A stretch of DNA of 64,000 nt from Parietichytrium sp. I65-24A (GCA_012862575.1 BLSF01000036.1:394574-458573); one strand, 5' to 3'; shown: positions 22,886 to 33,220, counted from the stretch's first letter. Notes: generated by a model from the letters alone, not told the origin. Numbers and translations are program-made.

Positions 22886-23873
22886 TTATTTCTTTAAGCT
22901 TGAGCAATACAATAGAAGAAAGTTGAGTACATCTGCTGCAGTCGCTTTGAAAACGCCAATGCCAACGCAAAGATTGAGAAATGATCCCGAAAGTGAGACA
23001 CGAAGGCGATGTTCGAGTACTAGTACCTTTCATTTTTTGCCAATTACAACACGAGGTGATCCTGGCAGAGCGTTGGCGCGCTTCCCCAAAGTGTCCCAAA
23101 TCTCCCAAAACAATCACAACAACCACAACAATCATAATGTCCAGAACACTCGTAAGCATTGCATAAACCATACCCAAACATCCACGTGCAAACATCTAAA
23201 CTTTTTTTTCTCTTGCCAAAAAACAAGACCTTACTCTTCTTCGTGCTTGGTATGGTGATTGAGGGTTGTTGCTGTTGTGGCTTGTAACTCAGTGCGTAAT
23301 CTGTACTCTAGTAGTAGTTTTCAGACAGGGCCTGGATGTACCAGTACCGGTACTCACTGTCAGTAGTACTAGTACCAAATACTGAGCTAAGAGCCGTTGA
23401 GCAAGTTTTGAACTTGAACTTACTTGAACTTGAATTGAACTCTTCAGGATGTTGGATGAGGGAAGATTTCCAACTCCTTCCGGGAAGGAGCACTGGCGTG
23501 TACAAACATGGCTCGCAGCGCTGAGAGAGGGAAGGCAACATTCGCAATCATCCGCTACTCGCACTGAGTGCCCATAACAATGCTTTTTAGTAAAAAGTCT
23601 TCGCGTACTGGCGTTTCATCCCGTGTTTTGTACTGCGACCGATGCGAGTTTGGACAGTCCATGGTGTCCCGGACCATGGTAACACTCAACGCATCACAGG
23701 CAGAAGAGTTACACAACCTAGTATAATCCATAGAATCAAAGGTACATCCGTATTCTTCTTGGAGTCGGCTTTTAGACCCATTTGGAGAGAGACAAGCGGT
23801 GCAGGAGCGCGCATTGTCGGTTCGCCAAGCTGGTTGTCACTCGGGCTGCACTGCGTCTCGCTGGAGATGAGCC
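22886..23873. other. Intergenic region
   Basis: No gene supported. CAACCACAACAATCA-like repeats occur near 23105-23135, and a dense cluster of GTAC-type palindromes near 23335-23385 (GTACCGGTAC, GTACTCACTGTCAGTAG, TACTAGTACC). Confidence 0.55.
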
Positions 23874-24509
23874 ATGGGAATGAGTAAGGTGCAGCCCGCG
23901 GACAGGTATTCCTCGGAAGCTGCGGTGGACCTGGAGGACGTCCTTGTCTGCTCCTCGAATGGGCTCAAGGCGGAATTCTCGAGGTTTCTTGCAGCGGAGC
24001 AATCCGAAGAAGTCATCCAGTTCCTCGATTCTGTGGAAATTTACAAAGGAAATTTTCAGGATAATGGTGCAAAACCTTCATATCTGCCATCGTGCAACTC
24101 TTCGCCGTGCAGGAAAACCACTCTTCACGACATGAAGCGGTTTATCGTTTCAAACTTTATCCAAGCCGACGCGCCTCAGGAAGTGAACATCAGCGACACT
24201 TGTCGCTCGAAAATACTTGGGGATGTAGACAGTGGAGCAGATTCTTTGTTTGATGAAGCTGTGACCGAGGTGAAGGATATGGTCCGCGTGGACAGCTTCC
24301 CTCGCTTTCTCGAGGAGCTCTCCACCCACAACATTGGCAAGAAGGCAGCTTACGGAAGGTACATCTTCTCTTCGTCTGCGTTTCTCCTGGTGGTATTATG
24401 CGTGCTTATTTTCAACTTGATAGGAGCATCGCGTTGGGTGCGGCTCACCATGCTCCCCTTTCTCTTCATTGCGGCCGGGTACTCTAACTCTGCCTTTATG
24501 AGAATCTGA
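23874..24509 (+). CDS. RGS-domain membrane protein (frame continues past an in-frame TGA)
   Basis: RGS domains accelerate GTP hydrolysis by G-alpha subunits. The ATG at 23874 is in a GCCATGG context. The RGS fold spans about residues 22-145: SSNGLKAEFSRFLAAE opens it, ADAPQEVNIS is the central loop and VDSFPRFLEEL closes it, all close to the family consensus. Two hydrophobic segments follow (about 162-186 and 187-205), so the product is membrane-anchored like fungal Rax1-type RGS-TM proteins. The frame stops at TGA 24507-24509. The same frame then stays open with protein-like sequence (FRAIDHFSLAQVIGRF, an Arg-rich stretch and a third hydrophobic segment) to TAG at 24723-24725. The natural product is therefore probably about 283 residues, or the gene is damaged; see findings. 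Confidence 0.85.
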   Translation: MGMSKVQPADRYSSEAAVDLEDVLVCSSNGLKAEFSRFLAAEQSEEVIQFLDSVEIYKGNFQDNGAKPSYLPSCNSSPCRKTTLHDMKRFIVSNFIQADAPQEVNISDTCRSKILGDVDSGADSLFDEAVTEVKDMVRVDSFPRFLEELSTHNIGKKAAYGRYIFSSSAFLLVVLCVLIFNLIGASRWVRLTMLPFLFIAAGYSNSAFMRI

Positions 24510-24725
24510 GGCGGAGCGGCCGCGGGAGGTTTTAGGGCCATCGATCACTTTTCTCTTGCGCAAGTAATTGGCAGATTCAGAAGGAGACACAGGATTGCAT
24601 TGAGCAACCCTTTCATAAGAGAGTCAATCATTCGAAGGAACAGAATACTTCGGCGACGGATTGCTGCAAGTTTTCTAGTTCTCTCTGCAATCATGCTGGC
24701 TTTGCCCACAAACTCGTCAATTTAG
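24510..24725 (+). pseudogene. In-frame continuation of the RGS gene after TGA
   Basis: This stretch has the same frame as the RGS gene, is free of stops for 71 codons, and ends at TAG. It encodes a basic, Arg-rich segment and a hydrophobic segment (AASFLVLSAIMLALP). An in-frame 57-nt GT..AG excision (24479-24535) would remove the TGA, but its donor (GTACTC) is poor and the length is well below the other introns here. It could be a real C-terminus reached by readthrough, a sequencing error or a recent nonsense mutation. Confidence 0.5.
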
Positions 24726-25522
24726 AGAAAGAGGTCTTTTTTATCCTCCCACGGTCGCTTCATGATTCTGCAGGGCACGATTGTATCATTGGAGCCCTCG
24801 CTCTGCTCAATCATCCGCACACCCTTTTTTGCCCCTTGTTCTGCATACAAAACTCGCACTTGGCCTCCGGGACTTGCACCAACTTTTGGTCGACGAGTTC
24901 TGAGGCGCGGACGAAACGCAAATTCACTTAAGTAATGACGAGCCAAGCCCAAACACAACGTATGGTGAGGCGTGAGCTCTGAAAGTATTAAGTGTAGGTA
25001 CCGGTACCTTTTGTGAATCCATCATGATTCCAATACTTGTACAATAACAGGCAAAACACAACGTGTACATATTATTACAATTACTCTTTGGGCGCTCAAG
25101 AAAGGACGCAATTCAAGGAACCGTTTCTTTTAAGTTTTAAATTGTATTCCGTACCGGTACTAGTACTCAGTGTCAGCACAGCACTTTCGATACAAAGATT
25201 GCATCTTGGGAATTGTGGCGTCTTCATAAAGCCTTTATTCATCTTTATTCCGCGGTTCTGCATGGTTCTGCAGAAATGGGTTTCGCAGAACCGCAGAACC
25301 GCAGAACCAGGTAGGGTTTGTTAAGATTAAAGCTTCACTCAAACTTTCATTTCTCCTCCTTTGGCTCGCAGTCGCGGTAAGATTGCCCAGGAGGATACTA
25401 GTAGCACCTCCCTCCAAGTAGTCTCGGAGCAACCAAACAGGCACACAACCAAGCAAGTGAGAAAGAAAGCAACGCGCGTTGCAGGGCAAGAGTGCGGAAA
25501 TAGAGGTCTCGGGGAATAGAAG
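24726..25522. other. Intergenic region with palindromic motifs and hairpin
   Basis: No gene. It contains GTACCGGTACC near 25000, a GTACCGGTACTAGTACTCAG block at 25151-25170, and an inverted repeat of GGTTCTGC / GCAGAACC units at about 25253-25309 that could form a hairpin. Confidence 0.55.
25253..25309. repeat. Inverted repeat of GGTTCTGC units
   Basis: Two copies of GGTTCTGC on the left arm face three copies of GCAGAACC on the right arm, with a loop of about 13 bases. It may act as a terminator-like or cruciform structure; function unknown. It lies about 215 bp upstream of the GST start. Confidence 0.7.
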
Positions 25523-26283
25523 ATGGCGTGGGTAGGAGAGCGACCAACAAAGCTCAAGCTTGTGTACTACGAGTTTGGTGGGAGGGTTGAAGCGTCGAGA
25601 GTGGCGGTGCACTATGGCAAAGTGGACTGCGAAGACGTTCGCTTGTCGGTGGAGGAGTACATGAAAATTAGAGACGATTTGCCGCTCTACCAGCTCCCTG
25701 TGCTCTACGTGGATGGCACGAGAGTCTCGCAGAGCCGAGCGATCCATCGGTACCTCGGGAGGCTCACGGGCACATATCCTGTCGACCCAATGGAAGGGCT
25801 TCTTGTGAGTTGCGCCAGATTCCTGTGAAGGAGTGAAGAAGGCAACAAATTGCTAAAATGGCCGTGATTGATCTAATTTCGTTTGCTATCTATGCATTGC
25901 AGGTTGATGAAATGATGGACGCTCTGGAGGACCTCTGGGACCGGCTCAATGAATATTATGACCTTCCCCCGGAAGAACGAGCACCAAAGCGTGCCGAGCA
26001 GATTGACCCTCGAGGAAGGCTTGGCAGGGTGTTCTGTGCCGTGGAGAACATGATTATTGCGTCCGGTAAAGAGTTTGCTCGCACAGAGACACCGACGGTA
26101 GCAGACTTTACCCTCGTTAACATGGTGGCGCTTTACACGAGCGGCAACCTTGTCGGAGTCCCCAAAGGCACCATCAACGCGGAAGCGTATCCTAACATTT
26201 TTCGCGTCGTGGAAGCAGTCAAGTCCCACCCTCGTCTTGTCGACTACTACTCCAAGCCAATATCGCTGGCATTAATCACTTGA
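25523..26283 (+). CDS. Glutathione S-transferase, sigma-like, two exons
   Basis: Conjugates glutathione to electrophiles or acts as a prostaglandin-D-synthase-type GST. Predicted join of 25523-25804 and 25903-26283, 220 residues, the usual cytosolic GST size. The thioredoxin-fold N-terminal half has KLKLVYYEFGGRVEASR, where a Tyr in YY is the likely catalytic residue. QLPVLYVDG contains the cis-Pro and QSRAIHRYLGR is the glutathione-gamma-Glu site. The helical C-terminal half has PTVADFTLVN, the N-capping box of GSTs. The 98-nt intron starts GTGAGT and ends TTGCAG with a CTAAT near 25872, and the phase-0 junction restores EGLL-VDEMMDALEDL. Retained intron would stop within eight codons. Confidence 0.92.
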
Positions 26284-27076
26284 CCAACTATGATTTTTTT
26301 TTTAATCCAAATTGGTTTTTTTCTTTTCAGAAGAGTACTCGAGTCAAATCTACACGCGACTTGAGCATTGAAGAAGTCAAGTACGCCATTGGAAAGCGCT
26401 GGTTATTCTCTTCAAACTATTTTCATGAGCACACTCATTGTAAAAAATGTGGATTCTAAATGATTATTATTCACCCATGTGAAATGAGCTCTCTTTCAAC
26501 TTGAAGATCAGTGAGCGGCCCACGACTTGATCCCCAGCAATCTTCTTAAACCTCCAAAACAGCAAATGTCCTCGACTACGCCTTCTCCATAAGCCAAGTC
26601 TCACTCGTTCTTTTGCTCCTCGGTTCTTCGGTTCCTTGGTTCCTCGGTTCCTCGGTTCTTCGGTTCTTCCTAACATTGCTTTTAGTCTCCTACCTACTAC
26701 TACTCTCGTAAGTTAGCACCACCAATGCACCAAAGAAGATCGTGGTGATTGATTGTCTTGCTCGACTTGTGTCTCTCGCACAGTGCCTTAGGTGGTGGGC
26801 AAGTAGTAGACGCCGGGGACGGCGTCTACTCAACTGCGACTGCTGGCGCAGAACCGAAGGAGCCGTTTCGGGAACGGGGCTTGCCTGTCCTTCGGCCCGC
26901 AAGTGTGTGTGACTTCTTCCTCTCTCCCCAGTTTGCAAACTCAACTCCACTCCGCGCCAGACACCACCAAACCCCGAACTGGCAGAACCTAGAGGTGGCG
27001 GGGAGCAGCGGGGATTTCGCGGTTGCAGCCGAGTTGATTTCGCTCGAAACAAAACGGACAACAGAGGGTGCAGAAC
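26284..27076. other. Intergenic region
   Basis: No gene supported. It includes a tandem TCGGTTCT/C array (listed) upstream of the SNF2 gene and a poly-T/poly-A segment just downstream of the GST stop. Confidence 0.55.
26620..26670. repeat. 8-bp tandem repeat (CGGTTCYT)n
   Basis: About six imperfect copies of an 8-bp unit, CGGTTCTT alternating with CGGTTCCT, in the spacer between the GST and SNF2 genes. Confidence 0.8.
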
Positions 27077-30000
27077 ATGAGCCCCGCGAACCTGAGCGTC
27101 TTTGCAGACGCGATCGGGCTGGAAGGTGCGTTCCGAAACGCCCATCTATTCCCGGACTGGCGATCGTACGATGCTGCGCTGGGCACTTTATCCGCCAAGG
27201 CGGTGTCATCGGACGCGCACTGTCTGGGACAGGCGCTAGAAATCTCCGTTGCGAATGCAGAGCCGTGGGACGTAGTCGACTCGCTGGCAAAAGTACACGG
27301 GGTGATTGGCTTGAATATTACCTGCACGATGCGCGGAAGTGGCTCGGACCGCGTCCGCGTGGAATTTAAAGTTCAAGCGAAAATCGTTCCCGGATATCGT
27401 GCGACGGCAACAGCTTCGAAGGCGCTAGCTGCACTAGCTTTTCGACTCGACCCGACGCTATGCCAGCTGATGCCACGGGAGTCGTTCCAAGCGCACAAGA
27501 GCGAGGCCACGACGGCTAGCGCTGCTGGGAATAGAGCCAGAGAGGAAGACAAAGCCTCGTCTAGGAGCAAAGATTTTCGTCTCGGCTGGGTGTACCAGTT
27601 GTGTCACGCGGTGTCCACCGGCCGCCCCATCGCCGGGCTTGGCGAGAAATCTCTCTCGGCGCTTGAGAATTTCTCTTCCGACAAGTCCACCAGGACTCTG
27701 GAAATTAGACCAGTGGAGAACGCAAGCCAGAGGGCAGCTCATCGCCTTGTGGCCAATGAGACTGCCTTTCTTTCGACTATTGCAGATTCTGGAAATGATG
27801 CACCTCTCTTGAACGTTCCTATTCCTATTTTGGCGCACTTGTGCTCGTTTCTGTCTGCATTTGACTTCCCGAAATTCCGACACACTTGTAAATTTCTCAA
27901 CTATGTTTGCGGAACGACCGTTCCGTGCGTGAATGTCAGCCTATTCTCGCATCAGAAACTGGGTGTGCGGTGGATGGAGGGTCAGGAAACGGGATTGTAC
28001 TCTTCTTGCAAGCCTTCTGCGGAGACGTCGTGGGCGGCGGTCTCATCATTGGCAAAATCGCCGCAAACCATTCAACTCCCGTCGTGCTTTTGCGCAAGCA
28101 GTGCCCCACTCTGGTTAGACTCCCGGACTCGGACTGTGTCATCCTCGATCTCACAGGATTGGAAAACGAGGCGAGTCGTTGGTGGCCTCCTTTGCGACGA
28201 GCCAGGCCTGGGGAAGACTATCACCATTCTAGCGTACGTTTTGCGCGGTGCGGCGAGGACTGTTAATGCGAAACCCGTGACAATCTCCGTGAGCGAAGAG
28301 GGCTCAGAGCCTGATCTAGCCGCTCTAGAGAATCAGTGGCTGTTTATTAGCCCCACAACGCGAATGAACATCCTGCAAGAGCTGTTTGAGAAAGTGCTAA
28401 GGTTCTCAAAAGAAAAGAGCAACTTTTCCGATTTGCCCACTTGTGTGCATGCAGGTATTATGGTATCTGTGGGCTCGATTGCATCTTCGATGGAAGACTC
28501 CGCCAGAAGCAAAAATTCGGAGTTCTCAACGTGGGCGAAGAAGACAAGGGACGCTCTCGAGCGTTCCAGGTCATGGTTACAACAAGGAGACGGCCAAGCA
28601 ACCGATGGCATGTGGCATGCTGGGATCAAGCGATGCAAAGAGGTATTTGATCATGCTGTTCGGCAAGTGGCCATGAGGTTTGATGGCAAGTTCTCAAGAG
28701 CTTCCGCATCCAGAACTCGAAAGAAGGAGGCAGAAAAGGCAGAGAAAACGGGTCTGCTGGTTTCACGAGGCACCCTTATCGTTGTTCCCAAGACCCTCGT
28801 TAGCCATTGGAGGTCTCAAGTCAATATGCATGTGAGGTGTGAATATTTTGGTAAACCTAGATCTGCGCTCTTCTTTTTCGACAACGACGACTCCACTAGC
28901 GAACTCCCGCCTCCCGAGGCGCTGAGCGACTATCTCATCGTCGTCACTACGACGTCGCGGCTTTCACGCGAGGAGTCGGCTAATGGCCATAAGTCTCCAC
29001 TCCGACGGATTGCCTGGGAGCGTGTAATAGTTGACGAGGGACATTCTCTTGGATCTTGTTCGCAGACCTTGTATGGGAATTTCCTGATGCGCATTGTTTG
29101 TGCCAAAAGATGGGTGATGACCGGAACTCCTGCAAAGGAGACATCACTTCATGCTGGCTTGCGCTCTATTCTTGGCCTCATGCGTTTTTTGCGATACAAC
29201 CCGTTCGGAAAATTTGGTGAAGATGGCGGTACTGAATCTTGGAACGACATTATCCAACGGCCGCTGGATCGGCGGCAGCCGGCAGGCGTTGTGCAGCTAG
29301 TCGCACTCCTCTCTAATTGCATGCTTCGCCACACCAAGATTGATGTGGCAGAACTTCCTCCCCTTACGCTGCGGAAAATTCCTCTCGATTTGAATGACAC
29401 GGAGCGCAAAACGTACAACTCTATAGTTCTCTACGGGCGAAGTAACATTCTCCTGACGGGGCTGGGCGACTTGGGTTTCGAGTCTTCGCTCTTGAATCCA
29501 GTAAATAACAAGCTCTCTCGAGAATTACTCCGCAACATTCGATTGAGTTGCTCAGGAGGAGGTCACATGCGTGCAACTCTCACGCAGAATAGCTGGGTAG
29601 AGACTCGCCATCTCTTGAAATTTGTTCACGGAGCTTCGAAATCGAAAATCCGAGCCGCAAATCGATTCATCGAACAGGTCGTCGGTGGACAAGACTGCCT
29701 CTGCGATTCGCCAGATTGCCATCAAAAATATCCATTCGTCTTCATGGCGCCATGCGTTCATTTGTTTTGTGTCAAGTGTTTTGAGAGGCACTGTGTTCAA
29801 CCCCGATCGTTTCGGTGCATGGTCTGCTCTCGGCCATTTGATCCAGATCAGTTCGCAGAGCTGCAGCCAGGGTTTTCTCTACAGTGGGTCGACGAGTTCG
29901 AAAAGAACCAAGAATCCGCGCTCACCTTGCACAAAGTATTGGAACCGTCAAGTAAAGCGCAATACATTGCTGACCGGATCTCTACTCTGCGTCAAGAGCA

Positions 30001-31123
30001 AGCGCGGAGGCCTGGCGGAGTCCCCTTCAAATGCATCGTCTATAGTCAATTTCGGGAGGTGCTGAATGTCCTCGGGCACGAGTTCATTCAGCATTTTGGT
30101 AGTAGGTCGATTGCGGAGTTTTATGGGCGCCAGAAAGACATGGAGCTGACGAAGTTTACGAAAGGGCTGGTTAACTACTGGAACTGCCCGGTTTGTGGTT
30201 ATGAGAATGACTCTGGAAGTAGGAGATGCGAGAAAGTGATGGTCACGCTGTCTCTAAGCGTTCGAAGCGGAACTGAAATCGTATATACCAACCACATCGT
30301 GCATGCCGACAACATTGTAGGTTGGTTTGCTGGCAAAACGTTCCAACAAGGGGAGAGGGTGATCGTGTCTCCAGGACTACTGGGGGGTATACTTGGTGGC
30401 CGCACTTTGTTAGAGTGTCGAGTCGTTGAATCGAAGCGGTGTGTCGCCAAGATTAAAAATGGGCTGAGAGGCCAGAAAAGCGTTGATTGTTTTATTCTAC
30501 TGCTTTCCCGCGACGGATCGACGGGCTTGGATTTAAGCATGACTTCACATATATTCATTGTGGACAAAATCTGGGACACCGGTCTTGAAGACCAAGTCAT
30601 TTCGCGCGCTTGGCGTCTCGGAGCGCGAGCGCCGGAAATACAAGTCGATCAGCTATACTCAAAGGGTACGATTGAAGAACTGATGTATGACTGGAATCAA
30701 GAGAGCCATGAGTGGGATGAAGATGTGACTGTCACAGATGAAACTGCGGGGGAGGCGACAGGACAAAAGACGAAGAAACGGCACAGGAAGAAAAAAACAA
30801 AGAATGCCAAAACGTCCAAAGAACAGAACGGGCAGAGTATTGCAGACTTTGGAAAAATGCGATACTTGCTTTCACGCATGGGCGGTCTGGAAGATCCAAA
30901 GACGTTGCACGTCACAGGTACGAGTTTGCCTGGGCGTGATGTATCGGCTTCTGTTCACGCTTCCACTGCAACTTCCTCGTCATCGTCGTCCTCTTCCGTG
31001 AACAACCGGCCCAACTCGCAAAGAGGTAGCAATGGAAATCAATCAAAGCCAAAGCCCAAGCGCCAACGCCGAGTCTTCTTTGCTGACGAGGTAGCAGAAC
31101 CGATCAAGTCCGTGCACGAGTAA
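27077..31123 (+). CDS. F-box, SNF2 ATPase, RING and zinc-finger protein
   Basis: 1348 residues from the ATG at 27077 (MSPANLSVFADAIG). An F-box-like segment lies at about 249-285 (VPIPILAHLCSFLSAFDF). The SNF2 ATPase follows, with Walker A in CDEPGLGKT (about 374-382), DEGH box near 651 and VMTGTPAKE after it. A C-rich RING-like finger at about 873-925 (CLCDSPDC, then CVHLFCVKCF and CMVCSRPF) sits inside the helicase. A small RanBP2-type finger is near 1033 (WNCPVCGYEN), and the helicase C motif STGLDLSM is near 1148 with arginine finger region ISRAWRLGA. The tail is basic (KKRHRKKK), a likely nuclear signal. The architecture matches the plant F-box/SNF2 protein At3g54460 and is related to Rad5/HLTF ATPases. 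Probable chromatin-linked ubiquitin ligase; substrate unknown. Confidence 0.92.
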   Translation: MSPANLSVFADAIGLEGAFRNAHLFPDWRSYDAALGTLSAKAVSSDAHCLGQALEISVANAEPWDVVDSLAKVHGVIGLNITCTMRGSGSDRVRVEFKVQAKIVPGYRATATASKALAALAFRLDPTLCQLMPRESFQAHKSEATTASAAGNRAREEDKASSRSKDFRLGWVYQLCHAVSTGRPIAGLGEKSLSALENFSSDKSTRTLEIRPVENASQRAAHRLVANETAFLSTIADSGNDAPLLNVPIPILAHLCSFLSAFDFPKFRHTCKFLNYVCGTTVPCVNVSLFSHQKLGVRWMEGQETGLYSSCKPSAETSWAAVSSLAKSPQTIQLPSCFCASSAPLWLDSRTRTVSSSISQDWKTRRVVGGLLCDEPGLGKTITILAYVLRGAARTVNAKPVTISVSEEGSEPDLAALENQWLFISPTTRMNILQELFEKVLRFSKEKSNFSDLPTCVHAGIMVSVGSIASSMEDSARSKNSEFSTWAKKTRDALERSRSWLQQGDGQATDGMWHAGIKRCKEVFDHAVRQVAMRFDGKFSRASASRTRKKEAEKAEKTGLLVSRGTLIVVPKTLVSHWRSQVNMHVRCEYFGKPRSALFFFDNDDSTSELPPPEALSDYLIVVTTTSRLSREESANGHKSPLRRIAWERVIVDEGHSLGSCSQTLYGNFLMRIVCAKRWVMTGTPAKETSLHAGLRSILGLMRFLRYNPFGKFGEDGGTESWNDIIQRPLDRRQPAGVVQLVALLSNCMLRHTKIDVAELPPLTLRKIPLDLNDTERKTYNSIVLYGRSNILLTGLGDLGFESSLLNPVNNKLSRELLRNIRLSCSGGGHMRATLTQNSWVETRHLLKFVHGASKSKIRAANRFIEQVVGGQDCLCDSPDCHQKYPFVFMAPCVHLFCVKCFERHCVQPRSFRCMVCSRPFDPDQFAELQPGFSLQWVDEFEKNQESALTLHKVLEPSSKAQYIADRISTLRQEQARRPGGVPFKCIVYSQFREVLNVLGHEFIQHFGSRSIAEFYGRQKDMELTKFTKGLVNYWNCPVCGYENDSGSRRCEKVMVTLSLSVRSGTEIVYTNHIVHADNIVGWFAGKTFQQGERVIVSPGLLGGILGGRTLLECRVVESKRCVAKIKNGLRGQKSVDCFILLLSRDGSTGLDLSMTSHIFIVDKIWDTGLEDQVISRAWRLGARAPEIQVDQLYSKGTIEELMYDWNQESHEWDEDVTVTDETAGEATGQKTKKRHRKKKTKNAKTSKEQNGQSIADFGKMRYLLSRMGGLEDPKTLHVTGTSLPGRDVSASVHASTATSSSSSSSSVNNRPNSQRGSNGNQSKPKPKRQRRVFFADEVAEPIKSVHE

Positions 31124-31255
31124 AGAGTTACGTAGAAAATCTTAAAGAAGAGAAGGGAGAAAGAATAAAGATTTGCAAGTGATTCATCCTTCCAACTTGC
31201 CCATGGCACACATACCACAGCGCGAGGCAAAAGAACACAGAACACAAAATACAAA

Positions 31256-33220
31256 TTAGGTACAAGGCAGTTTCGGGCGGTAAGTCCCATACTGATGCAC
31301 TGGAACGGTTGTTTCTAACCAGTGCATCAAGCGACGAAGGTCACTCGGCCCAAACTTGAAGTTTGCCTCATCGCTTCGACTTTCGCATTCGCATGGTGTG
31401 TAAACTATGTGGTAGATTTCTAGGCTGCGAGCCATCTTCCCGTCGTTCAGTGCAAGGTGGGAATAACCTCCACAAGTGAGCTCGATCGCAACAATATTCT
31501 TCCTAACAAAGAGAATATTTCCAAACTGGCCTCCATGTGGCATTAGCAAAATGTCTGCTTTGTGAAATGCCTGAGCTTGGGCTTCAATACTATATTTGGA
31601 AAAGTCTTCCACAAGAGTAATGTCAAGATGTGGCGAGCTGGACTGCCAGCTGCGAAGCGTACTTTGAATGTCTAACCATGCTCTCCTCTTTCCTGCTTCC
31701 CCTGCGGTGTTGTGTGGGTAAACAAGAACGTTGTACACGATATCGTTGGCTGGTCGCTCGTCGCCCGCTAAGGAGCTGAGCATGGTGCGAGCCTCTGATG
31801 CAGACATGGCTTTTCGTCTTAATAGAAAGCCCTCGCTCAACTTGTCGCGTGCCCAGTCAACAAGAGGTTTTTCGGAGAATGCGTTCATGTGATTCCAGCC
31901 CTGCACCGGAACGATGAGCTCCGAAAAACAGGTCAGCACTCCAGGAAACATATCCAGAGGAGGGGCTCCAACATCTTCACCAAACGCCCCAAGCTTGGAC
32001 ATCACAGCGCACATCCACGCATCGTGCTGGCAAAGCGGTGTTTGATGCGTCGCAACCAAATCATAATACTTGACCTTGTGAACCTCCTGACTCTTAAGGA
32101 TTGTCAAAATCGAGAAGAGCGAGTCCCAGAGTTGGTGGCCAGGGTTGTTGCGAGTGTACTGCAACAATAACGTGCGGCGGTCATAATACACAGCGGCCCG
32201 GATCCGAGTTGACAATTGATTGAATGATTCTTCTCCAGGTACCTGTCGCTGACCTGCCATGCGGATATTGCGCTGGTGACTGGCGTAGCACTCGGCGTAG
32301 TCCTGCAAGCTCATCGCGTTAGCCTGGTGCACCCACATCATTCCGCACCGATTTGTGCCCCATTCATAGTTGGTTTGCGGATTTGGGCAGTAAACGCAGC
32401 GATTATCGCGTTTGTTCAATGGGTCAACGAATATGACCCCCCGTTGTGCCTGCTTGGAGGAGTCAATGTTCCAAGACACGCAAACGTCATGAAATAGGTA
32501 CGCCGAGCCAATATCAGCATAGTCAGAGAGCGCTAAAGTAGCGCGGAGCATCGCAGGGCTGGTGGACTGCGAAAATGCTGGAAGACTCGGTAGGAACAGC
32601 GTCGGATCCCAGGAGCACATGTCATGATCGGTGAGCGACATCAAACTTGCCCCCTTAACATTTTCGAGGTGAAACTGCAGCCCAGGAATCCCCAAACTCG
32701 ACAAAAGCTCTTCTTGCACCGCCAGTTCACTGACGCCAGCTTGGGATGGTTTGAACTTTGGGCCTCTAAAATTGCATCCTCCAGCATTGGTGAGCTCCCT
32801 GCCGGACAACTTGACGCGCGTCTTCGACTTTTCCAGTTCCAGGAAATCCTGCTGAAACTCTCTCGCCTCGCGGGAGTCCCTGCCATCGTCCGGGTTGTGT
32901 GGCGAGTCCAGATATTTCCCAAACAGCTTCTCGGCATCGAACCCCGGAAGCGAGGAGTAAGAAGACCAGGACATCATGCTCGCACTGCCCGGAGTCCCTG
33001 GCGGGCCGGCAAACACACTGGACCCTCGGCCCACCATTCTCAGCACCTTTTCCCACACCCAAATAGTCCAGCCCGCGACGAGCACCAGGCCAAGGCCCAC
33101 CAGCAAGCGCCTGCGCTGGCCCACCCTGTGTGCGCGCACTTTGGACTCATCGCCCGGGGAAGCATCTTCGCCGCGCGAGGAGTCACCAGGTCGCATGATG
33201 CCGCGCGTGGAAGGCCGCAT
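31256..33220 (-). CDS. Type-II membrane glycosyltransferase, GT61-like
   Basis: Golgi/ER enzyme expected to transfer a sugar to glycans or proteins. 654 residues from the ATG at 33220 (a second Met at residue 9 is possible). A basic cytoplasmic head (QRRRLLVG) precedes one membrane segment at about 39-56 (LLVGLGLVLVAGWTIWVW), then a large lumenal domain with many Cys. The C-terminal block KADILLMPHGGQFGNILF is the glycosyltransferase-61 (DUF563) signature, in which a His-Gly pair contacts the nucleotide sugar, and VAIELTCGGYS follows. GT61 includes plant xylosyl/arabinosyltransferases and animal EOGT/POMGNT2. Donor and acceptor cannot be told. Its 3' end converges with the SNF2 gene with 132 bp between stops. 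Confidence 0.85.
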   Translation of the reverse strand: MRPSTRGIMRPGDSSRGEDASPGDESKVRAHRVGQRRRLLVGLGLVLVAGWTIWVWEKVLRMVGRGSSVFAGPPGTPGSASMMSWSSYSSLPGFDAEKLFGKYLDSPHNPDDGRDSREAREFQQDFLELEKSKTRVKLSGRELTNAGGCNFRGPKFKPSQAGVSELAVQEELLSSLGIPGLQFHLENVKGASLMSLTDHDMCSWDPTLFLPSLPAFSQSTSPAMLRATLALSDYADIGSAYLFHDVCVSWNIDSSKQAQRGVIFVDPLNKRDNRCVYCPNPQTNYEWGTNRCGMMWVHQANAMSLQDYAECYASHQRNIRMAGQRQVPGEESFNQLSTRIRAAVYYDRRTLLLQYTRNNPGHQLWDSLFSILTILKSQEVHKVKYYDLVATHQTPLCQHDAWMCAVMSKLGAFGEDVGAPPLDMFPGVLTCFSELIVPVQGWNHMNAFSEKPLVDWARDKLSEGFLLRRKAMSASEARTMLSSLAGDERPANDIVYNVLVYPHNTAGEAGKRRAWLDIQSTLRSWQSSSPHLDITLVEDFSKYSIEAQAQAFHKADILLMPHGGQFGNILFVRKNIVAIELTCGGYSHLALNDGKMARSLEIYHIVYTPCECESRSDEANFKFGPSDLRRLMHWLETTVPVHQYGTYRPKLPCT

